Under the pieces are notes generated by a model that saw only the letters and a list, made by a program, of their open reading frames with translations, did not search any database and was not told the origin of the DNA. Positions 11,626 to 23,967 of a stretch of 64,000 bases of DNA are shown one piece after another (within the stretch, counting starts at the first letter, position 1; the number at the start of each line of letters is the position of its first letter). Location: contig CM114274.1 in assembly GCA_050084515.1 (NCBI GenBank), forward strand, positions 11,036,001 through 11,100,000, written 5' to 3'. The position numbers were made by a program, and so were the translations under genes. The DNA comes from Blasia pusilla (Eukaryota > Marchantiophyta > Marchantiopsida > Blasiales).

Positions 11626-12917
11626 AGTTCTAAACGGAATGCCCTAAATGCACCTTGTACACACTTGGCATTCCGATTACACGTGCACTGTCATGTGGCC
11701 ATTCGATCACCATTTGATTCTGAATCGAGTGAAAAATTGCTTTACCGACAATGGCAAAGTCATTGACGTACTTCTTTGCCATTATATTGCAAACCGTCAA
11801 CCTTTCACTTTTCTACATACGAATCGAGCTTCTCGCGCAGGTGTTTTCATTCATTCGTGGGGCCGGGTTCCTCGGATGCATCCGGAATCCCGCAAACATG
11901 CACGAAGCCATAAGATTGTCCTCGCAAAAGATGGAATGGTCAGGAATATATAGTGGATTTCAACGCCCTCTTTGAACCCATAGGGGACACAGCACAAAAT
12001 CTGAGGGGAGAATAAAATAGGCAGCTCCACAGACCTGTACAGTGCGACTAGAACTCTGCCACGAAAGTTATCACTCTATGAAACGAAATCTGCCGAAACC
12101 TTCGAAACACCGCTTTTGATTCACAGGGTGGCGTCCATAGTTGTGGACGAATTTGGAAACTGTTCATTACTTCGACACTCATTAGGAGGCGATTGAGGAT
12201 CTTGATAATCAATCAAACATGCAAATTCTGCGAGTTTTCCAAGCCTGTAATTAAATGCATAACTTCCAGACTCCGGTTTACCAGGATACACATAGTGACA
12301 CATAATTGGAATCCAAAATCTGGAAGAGGACATTTTTATTCAAAACGTATAACTGCATGGCTGGCACACAAACTCCATTACATGGTAATTTCCAGCGAAG
12401 GGAAACAACTTCTCTTTGAAAACCTCAGTGCAGATGGACCTGCATGAGTTTCTTATTGCAGTGTTCTCAAGGAATTCAAACCTTAGTGCAGCTAGATCTA
12501 CATGTGTTTCTTATTGCAGCGGTATGAAATTAACTCAAATGAGGAAAAAATCAATGAAAAGCAGATAGCCGGTAGCGGCCTTTGAATCTGTCTAAGCATA
12601 TATACTTAAGTTTGCGAGGACTTCTCATCTACATGGTCCTTTCTATCCAAGTTTCTTCGTCTTCTGATTGTGTCGTGTCAACGTTCACCCTGAAAAATTA
12701 AGCCTTTCATGTGCTCGTGCATGTCTCTTACATGAGAGGTGAAAATGAATAATGGTTGTCGGATTGCTGAAAAAAAACTCAGTTCTAAAGAATATGTACT
12801 CTGTGATTCGTGTTCACCGATCTAGAAGAGGTCTTCTGTTGAACGATTTATATCGATGTCACAAACTGTGTTGATGAGATTCACTCCTCTGAAGTATATT
12901 GTCTGCGTAGTGTTGAT
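11626..12917. other. Intergenic, no gene recognised
   Basis: This is the 3' flank of symporter copy 2. Reading frames of up to 101 codons (11648-11953 plus) carry no recognised domain. Confidence 0.45.
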
Positions 12918-15900
12918 CTATATTTTGGAAGTCGATGGAAGTAGCTTCGGTGTCTTGCAGACTACCGTCGTAAGATTTGTCGTCGACGGATCGATGCATA
13001 TGGGAGCTCCCGGAACCACAGTATTTTGGCCAAGAGTGAAGATGGTATTGTTTTCAAGCAGTGACAATGACTTGTATAGCGCGCTCATGATGTCCTCTGA
13101 TTTCGCTGAGGACAGCAAGCAAGACATATGTACGTAGATGATTAATATGATATTTCAGGGCGCACATGAGGCAAATTCCAAATTCGTCTAAATCTGCAAG
13201 CAAATGTAAAGAATCCTAGTAATAGTAAATACTGGAAAAGTCAATGGCATTGATCACATTGTAGCCAAGGTTTCAAAGAAAGATGGGTCAATCAGACGAA
13301 CCTGTTTGGGGTTTCTTGGGATTGATGAGGTTCTTGGCCGCGTTGGCGTTCTTTGCGACTGTCGCATTGAGTTGGTTCCAGGTGCTGTTTGGGAGATTCG
13401 TCAAAAGTCCGAGCTCACTCACGTCCTGGTAGCTTTGAAGGCTGGTGTTGAAGCCCTTGTACATTTGGCTGGTGAGGTCGATCACGCTATCCTCGTACTT
13501 GGTCACCTCTTTTCCAGAGATCTTGCTCGGTGAGTAAACACCCAGGGAGAAAATGGCGGCTACGGACAGACCGATGACGAACAATGTTGCGACCCACGAA
13601 GCGAATTGCTTGAAGAACTGGGTCCAGTTCACTCCCTTGGATCCCTCCAACAATCCCACTCCTATGATAGCTCCGGTGATGCACTGGCTGGATGATGTAG
13701 GTAGACCATACTGGGAAGCGATCATAATCACGAAAGCGGTTGCGAGCTCGGCGGCAAAACCTCGGGTGGGAGTGAGCTTGGCCAGCTTCACCCCCATGGC
13801 TCGCGTCACATTGTACCCATACGTGGCTAGACCGATCACGAGACCAGATGCACCGATGAGAATGATCCAAATTGGGGGCTTGACACTCTTTGACAGCTGA
13901 CCCTTCTGGTACACGTCCCAAATGGTAGCCAGAGGACCAGCCATGTAACCAACCTCACCAGCACCGTGGGCGAAAATCACACAAATAGCCGAGAACACCT
14001 GCAGGTAGCTGAATGCGTACTCGACTCGCTCCTCGAATTTCTCCGCGGATTCGTGGATTTCTCCAATCTTCTCATCAGTTTTCACGATTCGGTGGATGTC
14101 GACGTCTAGCCCGTGAGTCGCCGCTTTCATAACCTTCTGCCAGCTCGTGAGTGTTTCAGTGGGGACTGCATTCGGGGTCTCTCGGGTGTTTGAGTCGACG
14201 GAAAAACCCTGTGCATCCAATTCCTGGAGCTGGGCAGGCTCCACATTCTGAATGCGCTTTCCATCACTGCACATCCATTCGCATACGTCACTTAAACTTC
14301 TGAACAAAATATTTCTTCCAAACAAGGCGAGCTGCTAGACCTTCAAGAGTCTACGTCTTCGTGTCTGAGTTCGGAGGTATGTTCATCGAAGAGGCCCATA
14401 TCGTATCCATGAACTCGAACGTGTGGTAGTGCTCTTACGTATGTATGAGGATTAATCTGACATGAACAAAGTAGAGAAGATGAAAAGTTATTTCACCTGT
14501 CGAACTGGCGCCCAGCCATCCTTCTAAGGAGCGGGAGAGCGATGAAAATGCACAAAATTGTTACACACGCTGCAATAATGGCAGATATCCAAGCAGCCTT
14601 AGCATCTGACCAGTCCGAATTCGAGGTCGACAAAGTTTTCTTGGCACCCTGTAAGACAAAAAATGTTTTCCCAGTCTTGCTTGGTCAGAAGCTCGGTAGT
14701 ACGTGAAAGAGGCTATCTAGCAGCGCAACGAGTTCATTCTGAAAATTACAGCCGTTTATTTCATTTCTCAATTCTTACTACAACCAATCGCCATGCGCAA
14801 ACGTTAACTGAGTCCTACAAAGAGATCTAGAGGGCTTTCAAAATGCAAACCTTGGTGAAAACAAAGTACATGTTGATCCAGGTGGTAATGAGCACGAAAG
14901 GAGGCAAGGTCCAGAAGGACAACATGTAAGCGTTTCTCCGGCGTAGCACAAGAGTGCGGACGATGAAGAAAATCAGCGCGGATACAAGAGCAGTGAGAAC
15001 TGGGGCAATGAACCAAGATAAGACGATGGCAATGACGCCCTTGTAAGGAGGGAAAGATCCCTCGTCCTTCTTTGCCCATGTCACGGCATTCGGACCGTCC
15101 CATACTAGAGCAAATCCAATGATTCCACCAACTGCACAACGAGAACATCGATGGACCGTCAGCTCGCCGCTCTAAATATTCATATCAAGTGCACAACCCT
15201 CAGCTATAATCCCGGGGTCCTAAAGTTGAATATAAAGCTATCCTAGCGAAGTAGACTGGAAATAGTGAGCAATAGCTCCGAAAATTGGCATCATTGCGTG
15301 GGGAGATGAATCAGGCTGGTAACAAAAAAATCAGAGACCCGGAGTCTAACTTGTCATGCACACTTCGTTCCGAGCGAGCTCCCATCAACAAACTTTTGGA
15401 GGGGTGAAGGTGGAGTTTGAAATTGCTAAATTGATGCACAAATGAAATCATGAATCGAATCAATACAGTGAGCATATCGAATCAACACATATATTTGGAA
15501 ACTGTGAGCACACAAAGGTGAATATCTAGGCAGGCAGAGCTCTTACTGATAGAGTGGGTTGAAGACACGTTCAGGCCCCAGTAGGAGGTGAGAGCGAGCC
15601 ACACAGTGCCCACAGCTAGGGCACATACCATTCCGTAAGCATAAACCTCTGGGTCTCGAGTGAACGAGTTAATGTCTGCAATGCCGGAAGCAATGGTGTT
15701 GGTGGACACTCGCCCAAGGAGAAGTGCCCCAGCAAACTCGAATATTGAGGCTATCTGCAATCGGTCAAGGGCCACACAGAACCGTCTTCAGTACCAAATC
15801 TACAGCGGTACATCATACCCTCTGTTGGTGCAGGCTGGAAATCAAGCATCGGCGAATTTTCCTTGCATTTAATTACGCGCCGTTGTGATGATAATATAAA

Positions 15901-16479
15901 AGAGCACACCCCTGGAAGGAAAAAATTCTACTATTTCAAAATGTGCAGGCGAATTGATAGTGTGTACTGCTTGTTTGAATCTAATTTCAGTAGCCCTGCA
16001 AGCGCAATGATGCAGCAAAGAGTTTCTAACTCTTTTCGTGTATGTACATACGCCCTATTCTCAGGATGGACCAAGGGCACTTACAATAACTGCTTGCCGC
16101 AGTGTCAGCGTTTTGCTTCCAACGGACGTCCCAAAGGCGTTGGCGACATCATTTGCGCCTGCGACATGAAGAATGCGAATTGATCATTAATCCAGCGGAT
16201 TTCTACTAACTGTACCAATCCTATCATTGTGAAGGTCATTGAAGGCGTTAACTCTCCCCCAGAAGTAGAAACGACCACTGAGCGATATCTATGGAGGAAT
16301 TCGAACGACTCAGGAACTATTCACATAACACTAGATGTGAGAACTCGTAAGCAGATCTATGGATACATGAGAACACGGCCCATTCGACATGTAGACAGCT
16401 CACCGGTTCCCCAACCAAAGCCGAATGCCACGATGGCGCCGACGACAACGAGCCACAAATATTCTTCGAGAGCGGCCAT
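12918..16479 (-). CDS. PTB: PiT/PHO4-family Na+/phosphate symporter, copy 2
   Basis: Seven exons with GT-AG introns: 16404-16479, 16085-16158, 15547-15754, 14851-15131, 14497-14648, 13302-14266 and 12918-13105, giving 647 residues without an internal stop. Exon lengths 76, 74, 208 and 281 and all phases equal those of copy 1, so the two share one gene structure. It keeps the [15 protein letters not shown] signature, which is split by intron 1 after GTG, and the [12 protein letters not shown] signature. The loop between halves has a conserved stretch around [10 protein letters not shown] and [14 protein letters not shown]. The C-terminal tail carries sequons NTS, NST, NAT, NNT and NLT, so it probably faces outward and is glycosylated. 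Copies 1 and 2 are closer to each other than to copy 3. It probably imports phosphate at the plasma membrane. Confidence 0.92.
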
Positions 16480-16724
16480 CTTTGTTCACTTCACTCTATC
16501 CAACGCCTGAAGCTTGTCAACAGAGAGAATCTGTAGCTCTAGCCGCCCTGACGCCTGATGCTGTCAGTGCATCCCTCAGCTGCTGCTGCTGCAGCTACCA
16601 AGTGGAGTCGTCGAGTTCGGATACATGCATTCGGAGAGCTAGTAGTTCGATCTCAATCCAGGCGCAGACTGGAGGAGGCTGCTAGAGATAAACCCGAGAC
16701 TTCTTGATTCTCCTTTCCAAGCTT

Positions 16725-16732
16725 CTTATATA
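16725..16732 (-). promoter_or_regulatory. TATA box of symporter copy 2
   Basis: The minus strand reads TATATAAG, 246 bases upstream of the ATG at 16479, matching the spacing in the two paralogs. Confidence 0.6.
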
Positions 16733-16895
16733 GTGTGACGGGACAGATGCAAATAGATCATGCACTCATCCGATAGCACTCCCGGCACCGGTGGCCAGCT
16801 CGTCGCCGAGGACTAGAGCGATTCGTGAAAGCCGAAAGGCGGTAACTCCGGCCACTTCCATGGAGACGACAGGGAAAGGATACTAGCATCTCGTG

Positions 16896-16903
16896 GCATA
16901 TGC
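16896..16903. promoter_or_regulatory. P1BS-like element (GCATATGC)
   Basis: This octamer matches GNATATNC and is 417 bases upstream of the copy 2 ATG, close to the 396-base spacing in copy 1. That it is a phosphate-starvation response site is inference. Confidence 0.4.
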
Positions 16904-19900
16904 CATCCCGAAATTCGCATCAGCGTAGCTCCTCGTCTATATATGGGCAAACAAAAGCTACTGCCTACAGATTTCACGGCACTTCGGATTACCCCGAGAT
17001 TCGCCGCCCACCACGGCCTCTTGTAAGTTAGTTCTCGGCTTGTCGTGTAATTCATTCTGGAGTGCTATCCCAGCTTGCAGCTAGAGCTTCTCATATATTA
17101 ATTTTTTATTCTCCGCTCATTCTACAATCAAACCAATGAGTGTCCATCTGATACTAATCGCCCACGTCTTTGCTCCTCCTGTAAATGGCTTCATGTCGCA
17201 CAAACTCATCACTGCCAGCGCGAGCATCGGCCGGGTACCGTACCGTACGTACCGTACTGCGCGCAGATTCTGGACGTGGGTGATTTCGTGTCTGGCTAAA
17301 TATATCCGTTGCTCGTCTGTGAATCTTAAGTTAGAGCCTCGAGGACGTCCTCCTGACGCGCTCCCGGAGCTTATATTTAGGCAGGAGCTCGATGCTGGGC
17401 AGCTGGAGTATCGACCCGATCGATTGTACCTCTACATGGTAATTATTACTCGACAAATCCGTCATCGACAGGGCCACTTAGTGAGGCGATTTTATAAGGA
17501 TAAATTTTTATTGATTTTAAGATTCCATTTGCGATGGGGTTTTCCTGATTGATGGGTTTTCATTCATGCATATTTATTTTTCATTTTTTTCCTTTTACGA
17601 CGTGGTTAGAGAGACCCTCACTTTCTTTGCTTTCTTTCTCATCCCACTTTCCATCTATATAATTAAAAATATTTGAAAGAGGACGGAAAGCTAGAGAAAC
17701 CTCATTTTAAGAGGAGACAATTAAACTAAACTAGAATTTTTTTAAAATTTTGAAGATAACGGTGCATAGGAGGGCAAGGAGTCTAGTCAGGGAGTTTTAT
17801 CTTCTGCTCCCTAAACACCGTATATAATTGATTCTGTATGCGCATACACATTAGGACCTCTAACATTCATACAAATATCAACACGTATCTAAAATGAAAA
17901 AATATTATGATGAAAATTTATGGAAAGCACTTGCTTACTACTACAAGATGACTTTAATTCTCCATTTCCACTGCTGACTTTGCAAACTATCTCCATCCAT
18001 TCCCACATGGATGGAGATAGTTATTGGAAAAGCTTCAAAAGTATCTAACAACATCTCATGGCTTTTGACTTAGAATCCTTTGAGTGTGAATGGGCAAGTG
18101 TGGAGTCTATTGACTCCACGCTCCCGATTCCTGGTAGCCCTCATGATCGACCCCCGGAAAGTTATCAGTCTCTACGAGCACCGTAAGAAGTGAAGATTCA
18201 GTCATCGATTTATTTAGATTTAGATGCAACTGCAACAAGGGCACTTCTTTGCAGTTGCATATGGTGACAAAATCGTAAGAATCGAAGTAAGAAGTCAACG
18301 CTTGAGGATGATTGTTCGTGAGAACATGAGGGTCCACCACCATACCCTTTACGCATTCGCATGTTTCTTATCGTTACTGCGTCAATGGAAAGGGCTTTGA
18401 ATCAGATTCCAAGAGAGAACTCGCCGTACCGTACGAGGTAAGGAATGAGCCTCTTTTGTTTGACAAGTTCCTGGATTCCAAAGTGTTAATCGCATTGTGG
18501 TGAGTCTGGTGATAGGATCATAGAAGCATCTGATGGCTTCAGCGATTGAGAATCTAAATATAAGGAGGACCAAAAGATATCATATCAGTTTTCTGAATCC
18601 ACCCATGAGATCTGGAAATTGAACCCTAAATTCTCACCACCATCATTTTGAGGTACTTTGCTGACTAGGCCCGATCAGATCATCACGGCAGTGTAAGTTT
18701 CAAAAGATAAAAGAACATTTTCCTCTGCTTGGTTCTAGGAGAGCTTTTAGGGCAGGCTGAGTAAGAAAGAAGTGCATGTCATGCAGGAGGGAAAGATTCT
18801 CTACAAATGCTAGTTCACTTTCTTCAGATTTGAAATTTGGAATGTAATTATTTTTAATTACTACGTATAAGTTTTATTTTATTTAAGTCTCCATTCTTTA
18901 ATCCATCTTGTGTCTTTTCCTCATAGTATGTAAAATCAAAAGGAGGGAATCGTCATAAAGTATTGGATATTTTTCAATCAACTTGAACACTACGTCATCC
19001 TTCATATTCTTAGGGGAAAGTATTGCACTAAAGCTATTTATCCACGGTTCTCCACTCGCACAAGTTGCTAAGATAGGTCGGGCTAAGTGTACATCTTTAA
19101 CGTCATGAGAAGAGAAATTTTTCTTTTTCTTTTTCTATTTTTTATGAAAAAGGCGAGATCTCACTCCATGTGCACGACTCTAAGAACATGGCCACATGGT
19201 GCCGTGTACCGGCAGACTGGAGGACGAATTGTTTTGGCTAGAATCAAGCACCAGCAAAGCAAATAATCAGTTGTAAAGTGGTTCCAAGAGCACTCTTCAT
19301 CACTTTGTGCAATGCTTACACCAATCTATCTACTTTAGATAGGCCGAATGCATTTTTTATCCACCTCATCCAAAGCTTGAAACGTGCACTTTGTGGACAA
19401 ACTCGACATCTCCCGATTGCATTACTTCCTATTTGCGCTCGGGCTCATGTTGGAAAGAAAATCCAATCTCGCCAAGGAGAGGCTTGGAGTTAGTTGGGTT
19501 GGTGTCGTCTACAATGTGTGGGAGTAGGATTCCACTCCGCTTCTCAATTTGGCAAAGAGGCGGTCTTTTGAAGTGTTTGAGAGATGTAGGACATGGAGGA
19601 GGAGGACTATGGCGGAGGAGATGGAGAGATGTATAGAATTTTGCTTGTAACAATTTCCATGGTGACCCAATCTTTTCAATCTAAGGCCCAATGTGTTCAT
19701 CTTTTCAAGCTTGAACTTTGGGTTCTTCTTTTTTCCACTTAAGATTGAGTTTTCCAAAGTTCTTGGGATCTTTGGACCTCCTTCTCTCCTAAACGTGCTC
19801 ATAGATTCCTGTACGCAATTTCAAACATAGCGCTCTCCTTATAGAGTGATACCGGATTACCATCGGTTCAAGGGATTCCTTTTTCTTTTCTGGATCTTTT

Positions 19901-20404
19901 CATACGGGCGGGGCCCAACATTACCAACTCATTCCCTCATAGCGGTCATTGGTGGGTGGCTCACTTACTCCTCACAGCCTCTTTTTTGGTGTTTCCAATT
20001 TCTTTCATAACCTTCTTCTGGAATGTCGGTTTTGGACGTATTTGGGCTAGTTTCGATCATCTTGATGAGCTCGTTCTTTTAATATCAAGTAGGTTTTCTT
20101 GTTTTTCTTCCTTCTCTGTAGGCGCGTATTTCTGTGTACGGGTTTGTTTTAGGTCATTTCCTCCCAAAAGTCTTCCTTGCTCTTTCAACTCCTTACCTTA
20201 CTGTTTCGCCCCTGCATACGTTTGCCATCTCCTTAAGGACATTAGAAATTCATATTCTTGAGCTAACTCTTCCGAAATCATTTAGATCACTTTTCCTTTT
20301 CAAGTGCTTTTTCTATTTTTTTATAGTAACTTTCAATCATAAATTCAGTATTGCCTAATCTTCATCTCTCCATCTAAATTTGTTTTGGACGGATTTCTCT
20401 ACTT
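16904..20404. other. Intergenic, no gene recognised
   Basis: This is the upstream flank of copy 2 followed by AT-rich sequence. A short GTACC/GTACG run lies near 17235. The 138-codon frame at 17136-17552 (plus) shows no domain. Frames at 19391-20358 have low-complexity hydrophobic translations and sit just upstream of the retroelement at 20.4 kb, so part of this may be its 5' leader. Confidence 0.4.
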
Positions 20405-21808
20405 TTGCTTTGCTGGTTATCCTCATGCTTTCTCCAAACCATATTTCATATAACTTTTTGTGTCTTCGATGACTTGCCTACCTTTACTTCTATGTCATTA
20501 GAGATGGAGTTGGATTCTCCATCTACTCGCTTATCTAGTTTTAAACGCCCTCCTACAGCCGTAACCTCTCCCCCTAGATCACCTCCTCGTCGTAGATCTC
20601 GCCATTTTCCTCCAGATGCTAATATACCCATTACACTCACTACATTTCTTCCGGATTCTCCTCTTCTCCCTTCTTTGCCTTGTCCTATTGAGCCTAATCT
20701 TGATCCATTATTACCGGATCCTTCTACTTTGCCATCCCCACATATCTCATCTATGCCCTTGCTTCCAACTCCCATCTATTCTACCTGAATCTTCCCTCTT
20801 CCTCCTCCTTCTTCCCCAACCTACTTACCCCCTCATCGTCGGCCATCACCACCTCTTGCACCTCCTACCTCCTCTCCTTGTAACCTTTCTACTTCTCCAT
20901 TTATACCAAAGGTTCGTTGCATACCTTGTGGTAAGGAGTTTGCTCCTAATGGGATCAAAAGACATCAGCGGTACTTTCAATCCATGCATGGGCCTTCAAT
21001 CCTTAACCCGATACCACCTCCTACTGCACTCCCCACAACAACTTCTTGGACCTGGTGAAGCCGAATTGATCTCCTTTACTCTTTCCATCTAGGTCTTCCT
21101 CATCCTAGACTCTACACTCGTATTCCTATTACTCTTCTCCCCATCACCCAACAAGCTTTGCTTTTCCCATTAGAAAGATTAGTGCGTGAACCCACAGATA
21201 TATTCTTGGTATTTCCTATTACTCTTCCCACAATGGGTTTTAGTCCTCCCTCCAAGGGATGGTGCAACGAGTCATCGTGAAACCTCCACACGTATTCAAC
21301 ACTTTATGTCTAGGGATTGGGAGAATCTTCAGAATGAGCATGTACTTCGAGGAGAGGCCTTAGCTCCGGCTCATCCCACTCAACATGCCAATCATGGGAG
21401 GCATTCAATACAACAACGCCTTCGACGAAGTCTACTTTTGGGGCAGGTTGGTGAGTTTTCACGTGCAGCTCGAGCATTGGGTCCTCTTTCTCCAGCGGTT
21501 CCAAGTGCGGAAACAGTGGCTCTCTTAGAAGCTCTTCATCCTCCTTCAAGTGGGGATGCTCCACCTTTTGTGGAAGACTATACAATGGACCTTGACTTGG
21601 AGCTTGACTTGGAGGTTTTCACAAGGATTTTTCTGCATACTCCTCGCTTGTCAGCAAGCGAGCTATCACGGATGGTTTTTTAGCATCTCCGCGATTGCTT
21701 AATCCCAGCAGATTCAGCAAGTGGCTTTGTCTCTCTATATAAGGTGTATGCACATATGGCGGCACGTCATCTCCCATTCTCTATCATTAGGCTCTTAGGG
21801 CTTGTCAT

Positions 21809-22440
21809 TTGTTGGCTATGGATAAGGGTCCTTCAAGTGTGCGCCCTTTGGCTATTGGAGAGGTTCTATACCGCTTGGTTTGTCGATCCCTATGCTTGCA
21901 ATTTTTTCCTCACTTTAGTGCCCACTTATTTCCTCATCAATTTGGAGTGGCAACTCCTGGAGGTTGTGAGGCTGTGGTGCATGCGTTTCGCTCCACTCTT
22001 GATATTCATCCAGATTGGGTAGCAATTCAAGTCGATGTGGCTAACGCATTCAATTCAGTTTCTCGAGCGGCCATCTTTGAGGAGTTACGTTCTGCAAGAT
22101 GACAACTCGCGAGCCTCATTCTATTTGTTCACTCCTTCTATGCCTATTATACACCCATTATCTATTCCCATCATGATACTTATGGGGAATATAGTATTCT
22201 ACAATCGGCTTCTGGCACACGTCAAGGTGATCCCATAGGTGGCCCACTCTTTGCCATTGCCCATTTTTGTGCCCTCCGAGCATCAATGCAAGTATTTCCA
22301 TGTTGTCTTTTCCCTTCTATTGTTGATGACACTCACATTATAGGTCCTCCTTCTGAAGTGGTTCTTGCTTATATCCATTTCGTGGAGCAACTCTCTTTCT
22401 TAAACCTGAAAGTCCAACCTAGTAAAAGTGGAGTATAGTC
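21809..22440 (+). pseudogene. Reverse transcriptase core of the RLE-type element
   Basis: The fingers/palm part in 21809-22102 has a GGCEAVVHAF block and the first catalytic Asp in VDVANAFNS. After a stop near 22100 and a frame change it continues with SASGTRQGDPIGGPLFA and the second catalytic motif, VDDTHIIG, in place of the usual xADD. An in-frame stop follows the PSKSGV segment near 22437. Thumb-like sequence continues to about 22890 before another frameshift. Confidence 0.8.
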
Positions 22441-23242
22441 TCCTTCATGCCTTCCCTCGACATTCACCCCACCTACACTTGATTTTCCCATCTATATTGA
22501 AGGGGTTAGAGTTCCTGGGGTCCCAATTGGCTTCATCGACTATGTCTCAAAGTTCTTGGATGAGACCCTTTTGAAAGACGTGGAATGGCTTCTTTTGTTA
22601 CCTCATCTAGGGGATTCCCAAGTGGCTTATGGGATTCTCTCCCAATTTTTTCTACGACGTCCTTCCTACCTTCTTCTCACTTGTCCTCCCACTTCAAGGT
22701 TCTTACATCGATTGGTATCTTTTGATGCTTCTATCTTGGCAACTTTTGATCAACTTCTTGGCCTGAATACCTTTGAGGGACAAGATGGTGTCTTTGCTTC
22801 ACAACAAGCTATCTTGCCTATTTCTTTTGGAGGGTGGGACTGTCCTCCACAGTCGCATCTGCTCCCGCAGCCTTTTTGGGGAGTTGGGCGTTGGTAGCAC
22901 CGATTATGGCTTCAAGGTTTCTCCATGGAGATACACCTATCTTGATGGATCATATCGCCGATGTAGAGGAGGGGACTTGTTATTTCAACAACAACTGAGA
23001 TCTGCACAAGTTCTTCTTCCTCTTGCTACACAAGCAATTCTATTCGCTTTCAGTCAACTGATTACGAAAGGGCTTGATCGACTTCAAGAGCATATCTCCG
23101 AGAATCTGCATCAAATCAACTTTTCCAGCATTCTCTCCGAGGCATCCTCTAACGCTAATCGAGCTCGTCTACGTTCATGTGCGGATATCGGAGCGGGGGC
23201 GTGGCTTACTGCAAATACTCTTATTCTTCCATTTCGTCTTCC

Positions 23243-23967
23243 TCAAAGTATATTCTCGACAGCTTTACGATTACGTTTTGGACTTCCCCATCCTTCTCTC
23301 TTAGGTGTGCCATATTGTGTATGCGGGGATCCCGTTGATGCCAAGGATATCCATATTCTCTGATGTGCACATAATGGAGAACGAACGGCCACACATGATG
23401 TCATTAGAGAGGCGGTAGCATCGGTGGCTCGTACTGCAGGATACACCGTTGGGCAAGAGCAACTCCACGTCCTACCTTCAACCACACAAGCAACCTCTCG
23501 TCGGAGAATGGATCTTGTTATGTCTCGAGGTGGATTCCGGACATTAGGTGATGTGGTGGTTGCTGATCCAACACGTTCTGACTTGGTGTGTCGAGCGGCA
23601 CATACCAAAGGTTTGACGGCCGCAGCTGCAGCAAGAATCAAGGAGTTAAGTTATGTTGTGAGACATGCGACTGAAGGATTTATTCTTTTTGCAGTGGAAG
23701 TATTCGGTCATTTACATATGTCTTTTGATACTTTCCTGAAAACACGTGCTCACCACTCCCTCGAAAATCATCACCTTGCCCCTTCCCGTAGTCCTTCTCT
23801 CTTGGTAGTTACTACTTATTTTCGACAATACATCTCGGTGGCCTTACAACGTGCATAAACCTTGGCATTGAAACGTCGTGCGGAGATGGTGGAGGATCGC
23901 TCGTCTCTTCGTCCATTCACGTCTGACCAACCACTCGTGTTCTTGTCAGATTGTGTGGCTCGTTAAG
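23243..23967 (+). pseudogene. CCHC knuckle and restriction-like endonuclease remnant
   Basis: The C-VCG-D pair is followed by DIHIL, a TGA stop and CAHNGER, matching a CxC...H...C knuckle interrupted by one stop. Downstream are HDVIREAV, the acidic RMDL and GDVVVADPTRSDL. A TAA near 23857 separates the conserved end (TYFRQYISVALQRA) from a short in-frame tail to 23967. Assignment to the RLE superfamily rests on motif order, not on alignment. Confidence 0.6.

Larger units (their letters stand above)
20405..23967 (+). mobile_element. Decayed non-LTR retrotransposon of RLE (R2-like) type
   Basis: Fragments in all three frames line up in the order expected for one protein. First comes a proline-rich stretch (about 20490-20790), then a C2H2 finger (CIPCGKEF followed by H and H, about 20909-20988). 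A pre-RT block follows (GEFSRAARAL at about 21450, then LHPP). The RT shows VDVANAFNSVSR (about 22032), GTRQGDP (about 22209) and DDTHIIG at the catalytic site (about 22325). The C-terminal part has a CVCGD...H...C knuckle (about 23310-23365) and RRMDLV/GDVVVADPT (about 23505-23570), fitting a PD-(D/E)XK restriction-like endonuclease. An N-terminal finger with a C-terminal CCHC and RLE is the R2/NeSL-type layout. Several frameshifts and stops make it inactive. The last frame ends at 23967; no target repeat or poly-A tail was seen. Confidence 0.8.

Noticed and set aside
17230-17260. GTACC/GTACG microrepeat as a regulatory site
   Set aside because: It is a short low-complexity run with no further support.
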